A stretch of 47,634 bases of DNA. It comes from an uncultured Pseudomonadota bacterium (GTDB taxonomy: Bacteria; Desulfobacterota; BSN033; UBA1163). Shown one piece after another: positions 1 to 7,896 of this stretch (within the stretch, counting starts at the first letter, position 1; each line of letters opens with the position of its first letter). The notes beneath the pieces were generated by a model. It saw only the letters and a list, made by a program, of their open reading frames with translations, had not been told where the DNA came from and ran no database searches. The stretch is taken from positions 1 to 47,634 of the forward strand of contig CAKZKY010000118.1 in NCBI GenBank assembly GCA_937124575.1, in the 5' to 3' direction. The position numbers and the translations under genes were made by a program.

Positions 1-75
1 AGGCACGTAGCTCAGGGGGAGAGCGCTACCTTGACGCGGTAGAAGTCTGGGGTTCAAATCCCCACGTGCCTACCA
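1..75 (+). tRNA. tRNA-Val (anticodon GAC)
   Basis: Complete cloverleaf. The 7-bp acceptor stem pairs 1-7 with 65-71, the D stem 10-13 with 21-24, the anticodon stem 26-30 with 38-42 and the T stem 48-52 with 60-64 (loop TTCAAAT). The anticodon loop at 31-37 places GAC at 33-35. The discriminator base is A72 and CCA is encoded at 73-75. It lies 128 nt upstream of thrS on the same strand. Confidence 0.96.
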
Positions 76-143
76 TTTAAACCTTTTTAATAAGAAGTGG
101 AAGATAAGTTATTGGAAAAAAAGACATTTTAACAATAAAAAGG

Positions 144-180
144 GAGGCATCATTCATTTTTTTATTATGAGTGATGCCTC
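144..180 (+). promoter_or_regulatory. 14-bp hairpin in the thrS leader
   Basis: Positions 144-157 pair with 167-180 over 14 consecutive base pairs, one of them G-T, around a T-rich 9-nt loop. The stem ends 22 nt before the thrS start and is followed by a mixed T-rich stretch (TTCTATTTGATTT), not a clean U-tract. It may be a terminator for the upstream tRNA or a regulatory hairpin in the thrS mRNA. No T-box motif is visible. The hairpin is seen directly; its role is inferred. Confidence 0.6.
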
Positions 181-202
181 TTCTATTTGATTTCAGGGGA
201 AG

Positions 203-2089
203 ATGAAAGAAGAGATAACGATTACTTTGTCCGATGGTTCGAAGAGATTGATTCCGAAGGGAACAAAACTAATCGAATTTGCCGATGAAGAGGCAGTGGC
301 TGCCCAAATTGATGGCACTTTAGTTGACCTTTCGAAATCTTTGATGGAAGATGCAACCGTCACTTTCATCTCTGTCCATTCAAGAAAGGGACTCGATATC
401 TTACGCCATTCGACTGCCCATGTGATGGCTCAGGCAGTGAAAGAACTCTTTCCCTCCGTGAAACTCACTTTTGGTCCATCAACAGAAGGAGGTTTCTATT
501 ACGATTTCGATTACGAGAAGACTTTTACACCGGAAGATCTCGAATCGATCGAAGAGAGAATGAGGGAGATCATCAAAAAGGATGAACCATTTATACGAAG
601 TGAAGTATCCAAAGAAGAGGCGACCACTTTGTTCAAAGAGATGAGGGAGAGTTATAAAGTCGAACATCTGGAGGATCTTCCTGACCATGTCTCTCTCTAT
701 CGGCAGGGTTCTTTTGTCGATCTGTGTGAAGGCCCCCATCTTCCTACCACTGGGAAGATTAAGGCCTTCAAGCTTTTGAGCGTCTCTGGAACCTATTGGA
801 GGGGAGATGCCAGAAATCAGGTGCTCCAGCGAATTTATGGAACAGCCTTTCCAAATTTAGAGGGGTTAAAAGATTATCTCCATATGCTTGAGGAGGCGAG
901 GAAACGGGATCACCGGAGGCTCGGGAGGGAACTCGATCTCTTTGGCCTCAGTGACGAGGCTGGACCAGGACTGGTGATCTATCATCCCAAAGGCGCTTTG
1001 CTCAGGACCATTCTCGAAGATTTTGAAAGGAAAGAACATCTGAAGAGGGGCTATCAGATCGTCATCGGTCCTCAGCTCCTGAAGCTGGACATGTGGAAGC
1101 GATCCGGTCATTTTGAAAATTACCGGGACAAGATGTACTTCACCAAGGTTGAGGATGCTGAATACGGCATCAAGCCCATGAATTGCCTGGCTCACATGTT
1201 GATCTACAAATCGCAGATCCGAAGTTATCGGGACCTTCCCCTACGCTATTTTGAATTGGGCACAGTCCATCGCCATGAAAAATCTGGAGAGCTCCACGGA
1301 CTTCTACGAGTCAGAGGTTTTACTCAGGACGATGCCCACATCCTCTGTCGACCCGATCAGCTCCATGACGAAATCGGGGCAATCATCCAATTCGTGGATG
1401 ATGTGATGAAGATTTTTGGTTTCGAATATGAGATGGAGCTATCCACCCGGCCGGAGAAGTCGATTGGGACCGACGAAGACTGGGAGAAGGCAACGGATGC
1501 CTTGTTTAACACCCTTAAGACAAGGGAACTTCCTTTTGACATCAATGAAGGGGATGGAGCTTTTTATGGTCCCAAAATCGATGTCAAGCTCAAAGATGCT
1601 CTGAAAAGGAGATGGCAATGCGCTACCATTCAGGTTGACTTCGCCATGCCTGAGCGGTTCGATCTTACCTATATTGGACCTGATGGAGAGAAGCACCGAC
1701 CGGTCATGCTGCATCGGGTCATTCTCGGAGCCATGGAAAGGTTTATCGGAGTGCTCATCGAGCATTATGGAGGAGCATTTCCAGTCTGGCTTGCGCCTGT
1801 CCAGGCCATCCTTTTGACCGTGACCGAACGGCACATCCCCTATGCGGAGAAGGTCTATTTTCAGTTGATACAGAAAGGGATCCGTGTCGAAAGAGATTTT
1901 AGAAATGAAAAGCTTGGATTTAAGGTACGCGAAGCACAGATTCAGAAAATCCCTTATATGCTGGTGATTGGAGATAAGGAAGAGAAGGAAGAGACTGTCT
2001 CCCCGCGTAAGCGGAGCGGAGAGAAGATGAGTTCAATGAGCGCGACGGATTTTATCCGTCTGGTCGAATCGGAATACCCAAATTTATAG
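203..2089 (+). CDS. thrS: threonine--tRNA ligase
   Basis: Class II aminoacyl-tRNA synthetase that charges tRNA-Thr in the cytoplasm. The order is an N-terminal TGS domain (about 1-60), an editing domain with the HxxxH pair H69/H73 and a later Cys/His pair in DLCEGPH (C175, H179), a catalytic core, and a C-terminal anticodon-binding domain from about residue 530. The zinc ligands are C328 (in KPMNCLAHM), H379 and H504, matching the Cys-His-His set known in E. coli ThrS. At 628 aa it has the usual length. The ATG is preceded by AGGGGAAG. It is the first gene of the thrS-infC-rpmI-rplT-pheST-ihfA series. All diagnostic residues are present and nothing looks broken. Confidence 0.98.
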   Translation: MKEEITITLSDGSKRLIPKGTKLIEFADEEAVAAQIDGTLVDLSKSLMEDATVTFISVHSRKGLDILRHSTAHVMAQAVKELFPSVKLTFGPSTEGGFYYDFDYEKTFTPEDLESIEERMREIIKKDEPFIRSEVSKEEATTLFKEMRESYKVEHLEDLPDHVSLYRQGSFVDLCEGPHLPTTGKIKAFKLLSVSGTYWRGDARNQVLQRIYGTAFPNLEGLKDYLHMLEEARKRDHRRLGRELDLFGLSDEAGPGLVIYHPKGALLRTILEDFERKEHLKRGYQIVIGPQLLKLDMWKRSGHFENYRDKMYFTKVEDAEYGIKPMNCLAHMLIYKSQIRSYRDLPLRYFELGTVHRHEKSGELHGLLRVRGFTQDDAHILCRPDQLHDEIGAIIQFVDDVMKIFGFEYEMELSTRPEKSIGTDEDWEKATDALFNTLKTRELPFDINEGDGAFYGPKIDVKLKDALKRRWQCATIQVDFAMPERFDLTYIGPDGEKHRPVMLHRVILGAMERFIGVLIEHYGGAFPVWLAPVQAILLTVTERHIPYAEKVYFQLIQKGIRVERDFRNEKLGFKVREAQIQKIPYMLVIGDKEEKEETVSPRKRSGEKMSSMSATDFIRLVESEYPNL

Positions 2090-2120
2090 GCAGAGGGTAG
2101 AGAAAGAAAAATAGAGAGGA

Positions 2121-2174
2121 GAGAGTGGAATATGGAAAGCGGTCATAGGTGACCACTTTACACCTTCCACTCTC
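2121..2174. repeat. Long imperfect palindrome between thrS and infC
   Basis: The outer arm 2121-2130 (GAGAGTGGAA) pairs perfectly with 2165-2174. An inner arm 2136-2145 pairs with 2150-2159 with one mismatch around the loop TAGG, so GGTCA faces TGACC. There is no U-tract after it. It ends 12 nt before the infC Shine-Dalgarno. It could affect infC translation or mRNA processing, but it also matches the palindromic spacers seen throughout the window. Confidence 0.7.
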
Positions 2175-2201
2175 CACGATCCAAAGAAGGAGGTGGAATC
2201 C

Positions 2202-2726
2202 ATCAGCAAGGATGTGCGCGTCAATCGCGAGATTCGGGCTAAGGAAGTCAGGGTCATCGATCCTGAAGGAAAACAGATAGGAATATTACCATTGGTAGAG
2301 GCATTACGGGCCGCGGCTAATGCCGATTTAGACTTGGTCGAGGTTTCTCCCAAATCGGAACCGCCCGTCTGTCGAATTATGGACTTCGGCAAATTCAAAT
2401 ACCAACAGAGTAAAAAGGCCCATGATGCGAAGAAGAAACAGGCAGTTATTCATCTCAAGGAAGTGAAGCTGAGGCCCAAGACAGAGGAACACGATTTAGG
2501 GTTTAAACTCCGACATATTGAGCGCTTTTTGAAGGAAGGAGACAAGACCAAAGTGACCATCGTCTTCAGGGGGAGAGAGATTGCCCATCCCGACTTGGGA
2601 AGGCAGATGATGGAACGAATTGCCGAGCAGGCTAAAGAATGGGGAAGAATTGAGCAACCCCCTAAATTCGAGGGCCGAAATTATGTGATGATTCTGGCTC
2701 CTCTGACAGGGCAGAAGACGACATAA
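2202..2726 (+). CDS. infC: translation initiation factor IF-3, probable AUC start
   Basis: IF-3 binds the 30S subunit and checks start-codon/initiator-tRNA pairing. The protein opens SKDVRVNREIRAKEV, the typical IF-3 N-terminus, and contains the signatures PPVCRIMDFGKFKYQ and a C-terminal domain ending near KFEGRNYVMIL; 174 aa is a normal length. The preferred start is ATC at 2202-2204: the Shine-Dalgarno AAGGAGG (2187-2193) lies 8 nt upstream. The only upstream in-frame standard start, GTG at 2193, overlaps the Shine-Dalgarno and would be poorly placed. Rare AUU/AUC starts are established for infC, where IF-3 represses its own translation. The next in-frame GTG (2214) would cut off conserved residues. 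The function is certain; the start is an inference. Confidence 0.96.
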   Translation: MSKDVRVNREIRAKEVRVIDPEGKQIGILPLVEALRAAANADLDLVEVSPKSEPPVCRIMDFGKFKYQQSKKAHDAKKKQAVIHLKEVKLRPKTEEHDLGFKLRHIERFLKEGDKTKVTIVFRGREIAHPDLGRQMMERIAEQAKEWGRIEQPPKFEGRNYVMILAPLTGQKTT

Positions 2727-2819
2727 AGCATAGAAGGTGGAAGGTAGAGAGAGGAAGAAGATAGAAGAGGACACCACCGGCCACATTCTACAATCAACTA
2801 TCAAAACGAGGAGGTTATT

Positions 2820-3017
2820 GTGCCAAAGCTAAAGACGAATCGAGGAGCGGCAAAACGATTTAAGAAGACCGGGACTGGAAAGATGAAGGCAAAGAGTGCC
2901 TTTGCCCGGCACATCTTGACGAAGAAATCGGCCAATCGGAAGAGAGTCCTTAGAAGACCAAAGATGCTGAGCAAGACGAGTGCAAAGAGTGTTGAGAGAT
3001 TGCTTCCCTATGCTTAA
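2820..3017 (+). CDS. rpmI: 50S ribosomal protein L35
   Basis: Small basic ribosomal protein of the large subunit, 65 aa, beginning [20 protein letters not shown] and rich in Lys/Arg, as expected for bL35. The start codon is GTG (2820), with GAGGAGG about 6 nt upstream. It sits in its conserved position between infC and rplT. In E. coli the rpmI-rplT pair is repressed by L20 through its leader RNA; the spacers on either side here are long enough for such control, but I cannot identify the binding fold. Confidence 0.97.
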   Translation: MPKLKTNRGAAKRFKKTGTGKMKAKSAFARHILTKKSANRKRVLRRPKMLSKTSAKSVERLLPYA

Positions 3018-3037
3018 AAACCGAAGAGCTACATCTC

Positions 3038-3079
3038 GAAACTCGTTTATTACTGAAGAAACTCGTTTAGAAACCCGTT
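3038..3079 (+). repeat. Short direct repeats in the rpmI-rplT spacer
   Basis: The 156-nt spacer contains GAAACTCGTTTA at 3038-3049 and again at 3058-3069, followed by a weaker copy, GAAACCCGTT, at 3070-3079. The segment also has CTCGAAAC at both edges. No promoter or terminator is evident. It could be a degenerate repeat typical of the spacers in this window or part of an L20-responsive leader; I cannot decide between these. Confidence 0.5.
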
Positions 3080-3173
3080 GCTCGAAACAAGAAGCCTGAA
3101 TATGAAGAATCGTTAGATGAGCTTCGACAACGACGACCTTAACCTTTAAGCCAACAAGGAAGGAGTATTTAAG

Positions 3174-3548
3174 ATGCCAAGAGCAAAAAGTGGACCGAAG
3201 ACCCGGGCGAGGCGGAAGAAAGTTTTGAAGATGGCCAAAGGGTATGTAGGGGGACGAAGCAAACTATATCGAAGCGCTGTGGATGCTGTCCACCGCGCCT
3301 TAGCCTATGCCTATCGAGACCGGAGGGCGAGGAAGAGGGATTTTCGAAGGCTATGGATCACACGGATCAATGCGGCGGCGAGAATGCATGGACTTTCGTA
3401 TAGCCGACTCATGGATGCACTTAAGAAAGCCCATGTTGAGTTGGATCGTAAGATTTTAGCTGATTTGGCAGTTAGCGACCCCGGTGCATTTTTAAAAATT
3501 GTTGAACTTGTTAAGCCTCATGCTGGGACAATGAATCTTAAACCATGA
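3174..3548 (+). CDS. rplT: 50S ribosomal protein L20
   Basis: Large-subunit assembly protein, 124 aa (the usual length is about 117-120). It begins [19 protein letters not shown] and carries the conserved [15 protein letters not shown] and [20 protein letters not shown] segments that contact 23S rRNA. The ATG is preceded by AAGGAAGGAG. The C-terminus is a few residues longer than in most homologues (ending in [10 protein letters not shown]). It is the third gene of the infC-rpmI-rplT group and is known in E. coli to repress its own operon. The stop codon lies inside the palindrome at 3545-3576. Confidence 0.98.
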   Translation: MPRAKSGPKTRARRKKVLKMAKGYVGGRSKLYRSAVDAVHRALAYAYRDRRARKRDFRRLWITRINAAARMHGLSYSRLMDALKKAHVELDRKILADLAVSDPGAFLKIVELVKPHAGTMNLKP

Positions 3549-3576
3549 ACCATCGTTTGGCGACCATCTGGTTCAT
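3545..3576. repeat. Palindrome overlapping the rplT stop codon
   Basis: ATGAACCA (3545-3552) pairs with TGGTTCAT (3569-3576), giving an 8-bp stem with a 16-nt loop that includes the rplT stop. CCATCGTTT also occurs as a direct repeat, at about 3551 and 3580. No U-tract follows. It may be a weak pause or processing site between rplT and pheS; the role is unknown. Confidence 0.5.
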
Positions 3577-3628
3577 CGTCCATCGTTTTCGGTACAGCCC
3601 ATATTAGGATCTTCAAAGGAAGAAAGCA

Positions 3629-4645
3629 TTGAAAGAGGAGTTAGAAAAGATCCATCAAGACTGCCAAGTTGCTCTTGCCCTGGCAAAGAAGGAGTCGGAG
3701 ATCTCCGATATACGGATCCAGGTTTTGGGAAGGAAAGGATCTCTGACGCAACTTCTAAAACGGCTGGCAACACTGCCCGAGGGTGAGCGGAAGGAGATTG
3801 GCAGAAGGGCCAATGAGATCAAGCAAGCTCTCGAGACAAAGGTTGAAGAAGCCCTTCGCCAAATTCAGGAGCGGGAGAGAAAGGAGGCCCTGGAAAGAGA
3901 GAAGATCGATGTGACCCTTCCGGGTCGAAGAATGGCTATTGGAACAAGACATCCACTGACTCAAATCTTAGACGAGATCATCCACATCTTCTCTCGGCTG
4001 GGTTTTGAGGTGGTTGAAGGTCCAGAAGTTGAATTGGACTACTACAATTTTGAAGCTCTCAACATTCCAAAGGGGCATCCTGCCAGAGAGATGCAGGCCA
4101 CCTTCTTCATTTCGGAAGATGTCGTTCTGAGAACCCATACCTCTCCTGTTCAGGTGAGGACCATGGAGAGAAAAAGACCTCCTGTCCGAGTGATCTGCCC
4201 CGGTGCGGTCTACCGGTGCGATTCGGATCCGACCCACTCTCCCATGTTTCACCAGGTCGAAGGGCTACTAGTGGATCGGGGAATTACATTTTCAGATCTA
4301 AAGGGAGTGCTGACCGTCTTTGTCCATCAGATGTTTGGGAAAGAGACCAAACTGAGGTTCCGTCCAAGCTTTTTCCCCTTTACAGAACCGAGTGCGGAGA
4401 TCGATATCGAATGTTTTATCTGTGGAGGAACCGGATGTAGCGTTTGCTCAGGAACGGGATGGCTTGAGATTTTAGGTTCGGGTATGGTTGATCCTGCGGT
4501 TTATCGATTCGTGGACTATGATCCAGAAGAGGTTACTGGCTTCGCCTTTGGTATGGGAATTGAGCGAATTGCCATGCTCAAATACGGGATCAACGACATT
4601 CGGCTTTTCTTTACGAATGATTTGAGATTTCTAAAACAGTTCTGA
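3629..4645 (+). CDS. pheS: phenylalanine--tRNA ligase alpha subunit
   Basis: Catalytic subunit of the heterotetrameric PheRS (alpha2beta2), which charges tRNA-Phe. The 338-aa protein has an N-terminal coiled-coil arm (about 1-85), then the class II core with HPLTQIL, FNIP-type and THTSPVQ motifs and the C-terminal EVTGFAFGMGIERIAML motif 3. A four-cysteine cluster, CFICGGTGCSVCSGTGW (about residues 261-277), resembles a structural metal site found in many non-enteric PheS proteins. The start is TTG (3629) behind AAGGAAG; no ATG is suitably placed. No Phe-rich leader peptide of the pheM type is visible upstream. It is followed by pheT after 79 nt. Confidence 0.98.
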   Translation: MKEELEKIHQDCQVALALAKKESEISDIRIQVLGRKGSLTQLLKRLATLPEGERKEIGRRANEIKQALETKVEEALRQIQERERKEALEREKIDVTLPGRRMAIGTRHPLTQILDEIIHIFSRLGFEVVEGPEVELDYYNFEALNIPKGHPAREMQATFFISEDVVLRTHTSPVQVRTMERKRPPVRVICPGAVYRCDSDPTHSPMFHQVEGLLVDRGITFSDLKGVLTVFVHQMFGKETKLRFRPSFFPFTEPSAEIDIECFICGGTGCSVCSGTGWLEILGSGMVDPAVYRFVDYDPEEVTGFAFGMGIERIAMLKYGINDIRLFFTNDLRFLKQF

Positions 4646-4710
4646 GTTCGGAGATCGGAGTTCGGGGTTATCCAAAAGTACTCCGAACTGCGAACTCATT
4701 ACTCCGAACT
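4644..4710. repeat. Tandem-word palindrome between pheS and pheT
   Basis: GAGTTCG (4644-4650) pairs with CGAACTC (4691-4697), and inside it AGTTCGG (4659-4665) pairs with CCGAACT (4683-4689). A further copy of ACTCCGAACT lies at 4701-4710, as a direct repeat of 4680-4689. The spacer is thus built almost wholly from one short word and its complement. No U-tract is present. The role is unknown; it belongs to the family of palindromic spacers described in the findings. Confidence 0.7.
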
Positions 4711-4724
4711 TTTCCAAAGGAAGT

Positions 4725-7133
4725 ATGAAGGTCTCTCTTAACTGGCTTAGGGATTATGTGGAGATCCGAATGGGGTTGAAGGATCTGGTCAACCTTCTGA
4801 CCATGGGAGGTTTGGAGGTAGAGGCCGTCACCTCTACAGGCCAGGGATTTGAGAAGATCGTTGTGGCAGAGATTCAGTCCATCCGGAGACACCCCAATGC
4901 AGATCGTCTCTCTTTAGTTGAAGCGAGAACAGACCAAGAACAGTTCTCGATTGTCTGTGGTGCCACCAATATCCGAGAAGGCCAAAGGGTACCCTTAGCC
5001 CTGGTTGGCGCAAAACTTCCTAATGGAGTTGAGATCAAGCGATCCAAGATAAGAGGACAGGTTTCTGAAGGAATGCTCTGTTCAGAGATCGAATTAGGTT
5101 TGGGGCCAGATGCTTCTGGAATTATGATCCTTAACGGCAATCCTCCTTTGGGAAAGAATCTGGGCGAAGCCCTCGGATTGGCGGATACCATTCTCGATAT
5201 CACCATAACGCCCAATCGACCAGATTGCCTCTGTGTTATTGGAGTGGCCAGAGAGATTGCGGCCCTCACGGATCAACGAATCAGATACCCGAGCCTCCTG
5301 TTTTCCGATACCGGGAGCGAGATCCATCAGAGAACCTCGGTGACCCTATTGGATCCAGATCTCTGCCCCCGATATGTGGCAAGGATGATTGAAGGAGTAA
5401 AGATCGGTCCTTCTCCCAATTGGATGAGAGACCGACTGGAAAAGGTGGGAATCCGCTCCATCAACAATGTCGTTGATGTGACTAACTATGTGATGATGGA
5501 GTACGGACAACCCCTTCATGCCTTCGATTTTGACTTATTGGAAGAGGGAAGAATCGTGGTTCGGAGGGCCCAAAAGGGAGAGACCTTTATTACTCTGGAT
5601 GGCGTCAAAAGAGGTCTTGACGAAGAGATGCTCATGATCTGCGATGGCGTCAAACCGGTCGCAATTGCTGGGGTGATGGGAGGGCTCAATTCGGAAATCC
5701 GGAGTGAAACGCAAACCGTCCTTCTGGAGAGTGCCTACTTCCAACCGATGAATAATCGAAGGACCTCCAAAAAACTTGGATTTGAAACAGAGGCCTCCTA
5801 TCGGTTTGGAAGAGGAATCGATTACGGTGGGTGCTTGAATGCAGCCAACCGTGCTGCTGCATTGATTCAGGAATTAGCCGGTGGAAGAGTGGTTGATGGA
5901 ACGGTGGATGCCTATCCCAAACCGATCCAACCTAAACCGATTCATTTCAGTGTTCCCAAGGCAAATCGAATTCTTGGAACGGAGATCGAAGCTCAACAGA
6001 TGAAGCGATACATGGAGAACCTGGAATTAGCGGTTCGCCAAGAAGACGATACCACATTCATCGTCACTCCTCCATCCTTTCGGGGTGATCTCGAAAGGGA
6101 GATCGATCTGATTGAGGAAATTGCGCGGCTGAATGGATATGAGAATATTCCGCTCTCTCTTCCGACAGGGCCCCCTTCATCAGAGGAAAGCAACAGGGAA
6201 TGGATCGTTGAACAGAAGGTTAAAAATCTTCTCATACAGCACGGTTACCATGAGGTGATCACGTATAGCTTTACAGCTCCCCATTCCTTAGATCGGCTGG
6301 GTCTTCCTCAGGGCGATCCGAGGAGAAGATGCCTCTCCATTCTGAATCCACTTACCGAGGATACCTCCGTGATGAGGACTTCCCTCATCCCTGGCTTAAT
6401 GGAAACGGCTTCTTACAACCTCTCCTATAAGAATACCGACCTTAAGATCTTTGAACTGAAGAAGGTCTATCTGGCGGCAGAACAAGAGCGGCTTCCCAAA
6501 GAGGTGAAATGCTTAGCAGGGTTGGCCATGGGAATGAAAGGAGAACTGCACTGGGCTGACTCCATGAGGCCCGTTGATTTTTATGATGTCAAGGGCTGCC
6601 TCGAAGATCTCTTCGATCTCTTACAGATCAAAGGGATCAAATTTATCAAGGCAGAGGATATTCCCTATCTTCACCCTGGAAAGTCATCAAGGCTTACTTA
6701 CAGAGAAGAGGCCCTGGGGGTTGTGGGTGAAGTCCATCCTCAAATATTGAGCGAATACAAAATTCCAGCGAAGGTTTATCTCTACGAGATCGATTTTAAT
6801 CGGGTGGTTCAGTATGCACAGGAATTAAGGAAATTTCGACCCCTTCCGAAATTTCCTGCGGTCAACCGGGACCTCTCGATTGTGGTTGAGGATCATCTCG
6901 AAGCAGAAAAGGTAGAAGAAGCCATCCGCCAACTTCAGCCACCTTTTCTCGATGAAGTTTTCCTCTTCGATGTCTACAAAGGCTCTCCTGTTCCTACGGG
7001 GAAGAAGAGCCTCTCATACCGGATCCGATATCGAGCCAACGACCGTACACTGACGGACAGCGAAGTGAACCAATATCATGAAAAGGTCATCCATACATTA
7101 AGGGAAATCTTTGGGGCGGAACTGAGGGGGTAA
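4725..7133 (+). CDS. pheT: phenylalanine--tRNA ligase beta subunit
   Basis: Non-catalytic/editing subunit that pairs with PheS. At 802 aa it is full length. It begins MKVSLNWLRDYVEI, followed by an EMAP-II-like tRNA-binding fold (about 40-150, with VVAEI, NADRL and CGATN), the B3/B4 editing and B5 domains in the middle (GIRSINNVVDVTNYVM; GFETEASYRFGRGID), and a C-terminal FDX-ACB anticodon-binding domain (from about 708: RPLPKFPAVNRDLSIVV to the end). The ATG has AAAGGAAG upstream. No frame disruption. The next gene, ihfA, follows after a 329-nt structured spacer; the pheT-ihfA adjacency is conserved in many proteobacteria. Confidence 0.98.
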   Translation: MKVSLNWLRDYVEIRMGLKDLVNLLTMGGLEVEAVTSTGQGFEKIVVAEIQSIRRHPNADRLSLVEARTDQEQFSIVCGATNIREGQRVPLALVGAKLPNGVEIKRSKIRGQVSEGMLCSEIELGLGPDASGIMILNGNPPLGKNLGEALGLADTILDITITPNRPDCLCVIGVAREIAALTDQRIRYPSLLFSDTGSEIHQRTSVTLLDPDLCPRYVARMIEGVKIGPSPNWMRDRLEKVGIRSINNVVDVTNYVMMEYGQPLHAFDFDLLEEGRIVVRRAQKGETFITLDGVKRGLDEEMLMICDGVKPVAIAGVMGGLNSEIRSETQTVLLESAYFQPMNNRRTSKKLGFETEASYRFGRGIDYGGCLNAANRAAALIQELAGGRVVDGTVDAYPKPIQPKPIHFSVPKANRILGTEIEAQQMKRYMENLELAVRQEDDTTFIVTPPSFRGDLEREIDLIEEIARLNGYENIPLSLPTGPPSSEESNREWIVEQKVKNLLIQHGYHEVITYSFTAPHSLDRLGLPQGDPRRRCLSILNPLTEDTSVMRTSLIPGLMETASYNLSYKNTDLKIFELKKVYLAAEQERLPKEVKCLAGLAMGMKGELHWADSMRPVDFYDVKGCLEDLFDLLQIKGIKFIKAEDIPYLHPGKSSRLTYREEALGVVGEVHPQILSEYKIPAKVYLYEIDFNRVVQYAQELRKFRPLPKFPAVNRDLSIVVEDHLEAEKVEEAIRQLQPPFLDEVFLFDVYKGSPVPTGKKSLSYRIRYRANDRTLTDSEVNQYHEKVIHTLREIFGAELRG

Positions 7134-7138
7134 ATCTA

Positions 7139-7448
7139 TCCCGAACCAAGAGAACCACGGGTCCTTTACGTGGGTGAATTCCGTTAGAAAATATTCAGCT
7201 TTCAAATGGGAAGGCTTATATTCCGATCGAAGCTAAGCTTCGTACTGGAGATGTAGAGGGACTTTCTAACGGGGTGAATGGGTCCTCTGGTACGGGATTT
7301 CTTGGGAACCACAGGGCTTGCCCGTGTGGCTCCATAAGAGGTTCCAGCGGATTAAAGAATGGAAGAATGATTACCCCCAAGGGATCCTTTAACCAGAAAG
7401 GGAGATATCTAACAAGGTTTTCCCTCAGAAGCAAAGATTTCAGGGAAA
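7139..7448 (+). ncRNA. Candidate structured leader RNA upstream of ihfA
   Basis: The 329-nt gap 7134-7462 has no credible gene. Visible pairings: 7139-7156 with 7281-7297 (15 pairs, two mismatches, one bulge); 7181-7190 with 7263-7272 (10 perfect pairs); 7305-7310 with 7340-7345 (GGAACC/GGTTCC), competing with a CCACAGGGC/GCCCGTGTGG hairpin at 7309-7329; 7349-7357 with 7387-7394; and TTTCCCT (7419-7425), which can pair either with AGGGA (7399-7403) or with AGGGAAA (7442-7448). The last option touches the ihfA Shine-Dalgarno (about 7447-7453). GGGTCC and GGGTGAAT each occur twice, flanking the large stem in mirrored order. I recognise no known riboswitch or T-box. It may be a regulatory leader or a relic of a palindromic element. 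Confidence 0.4.
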
Positions 7449-7462
7449 GGAGGATAAAGGCG

Positions 7463-7777
7463 ATGACAAAGGTCGATATTGTAGAGGCCATTTACGAGAA
7501 GGTCGGGTTTTCGAAGAAGGAGGTGGCTAAAATTGTGGAGTCCATCTTCGACATCATGAAGAATCATCTCCAGCACGAAAACAAGATCAAAATCTCGGGA
7601 TTTGGAAATTTCGTCGTCCGGAATAAGAGGTCAAGGCGGGGGCGCAACCCACAGACAGGGGACGATATTGAGATCACACCGAGGAGGATTTTGACTTTCA
7701 AGCCGAGCCAGGTGTTAAAAGCAAGCCTCAATCGGAAAGAGACCCAGGAGACAGAGGCAGCCCCGCGGAGTGAGTGA
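7463..7777 (+). CDS. ihfA: integration host factor subunit alpha (HU/IHF family)
   Basis: DNA-bending nucleoid protein, 104 aa. It begins MTKVDIVEAIYEKVGFSKKE and has the family signature ISGFGNFVVRNKRSRRGRNP, including the beta-arm residues that intercalate DNA; the remainder (DDIEITPRRILTFKPSQVLK) is canonical. The ATG at 7463 follows AAAGGAGG with good spacing. The frame is open 63 codons further upstream to an ATG at 7274, but that stretch has no family similarity and contains the RNA pairings described above. The C-terminal tail (NRKETQETEAAPRSE) is variable. Position after pheT supports ihfA rather than hupB or ihfB. In E. coli IHF represses its own operon. Confidence 0.93.
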   Translation: MTKVDIVEAIYEKVGFSKKEVAKIVESIFDIMKNHLQHENKIKISGFGNFVVRNKRSRRGRNPQTGDDIEITPRRILTFKPSQVLKASLNRKETQETEAAPRSE

Positions 7778-7800
7778 GTTCCGATCCGATGAAGCAGGGA

Positions 7801-7877
7801 ATCCGGAAAGGGATGAGCGCAAACGGAGGTTCAAATCTCTTTGGCCCTGTTTCTATCCCTAAAAGAATAATCCGGAT
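7801..7877. repeat. Interrupted palindrome between ihfA and merR
   Basis: ATCCGG (7801-7806) pairs with CCGGAT (7872-7877), and AGGGAT (7809-7814) with ATCCCT (7855-7860). The two arm segments keep the same order on both sides with a short offset. There is no U-tract. It lies in the 119-nt spacer before the MerR-type gene and resembles the other palindromic spacers. Confidence 0.5.
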
Positions 7878-7896
7878 CAGCGAATGAGGTGGTCAA

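Noticed and set aside
3038-3079. CRISPR-like repeat array
   Set aside because: Only two exact 12-nt copies with an 8-nt separation; no spacers and no cas genes.
3549-3628. pheM-like Phe leader peptide and attenuator before pheS
   Set aside because: No short ORF with clustered Phe codons and no hairpin with U-tract is present.
7157-7300. T-box leader or known riboswitch upstream of ihfA
   Set aside because: GGGTGAAT recalls the T-box word AGGGTGG, but the conserved T-box sequence and specifier loop are absent.
7274-7462. In-frame upstream extension of ihfA to ATG 7274 (63 extra codons)
   Set aside because: The extension has no IHF-like features and overlaps the RNA pairings; ATG 7463 has an excellent Shine-Dalgarno and gives the standard N-terminus.
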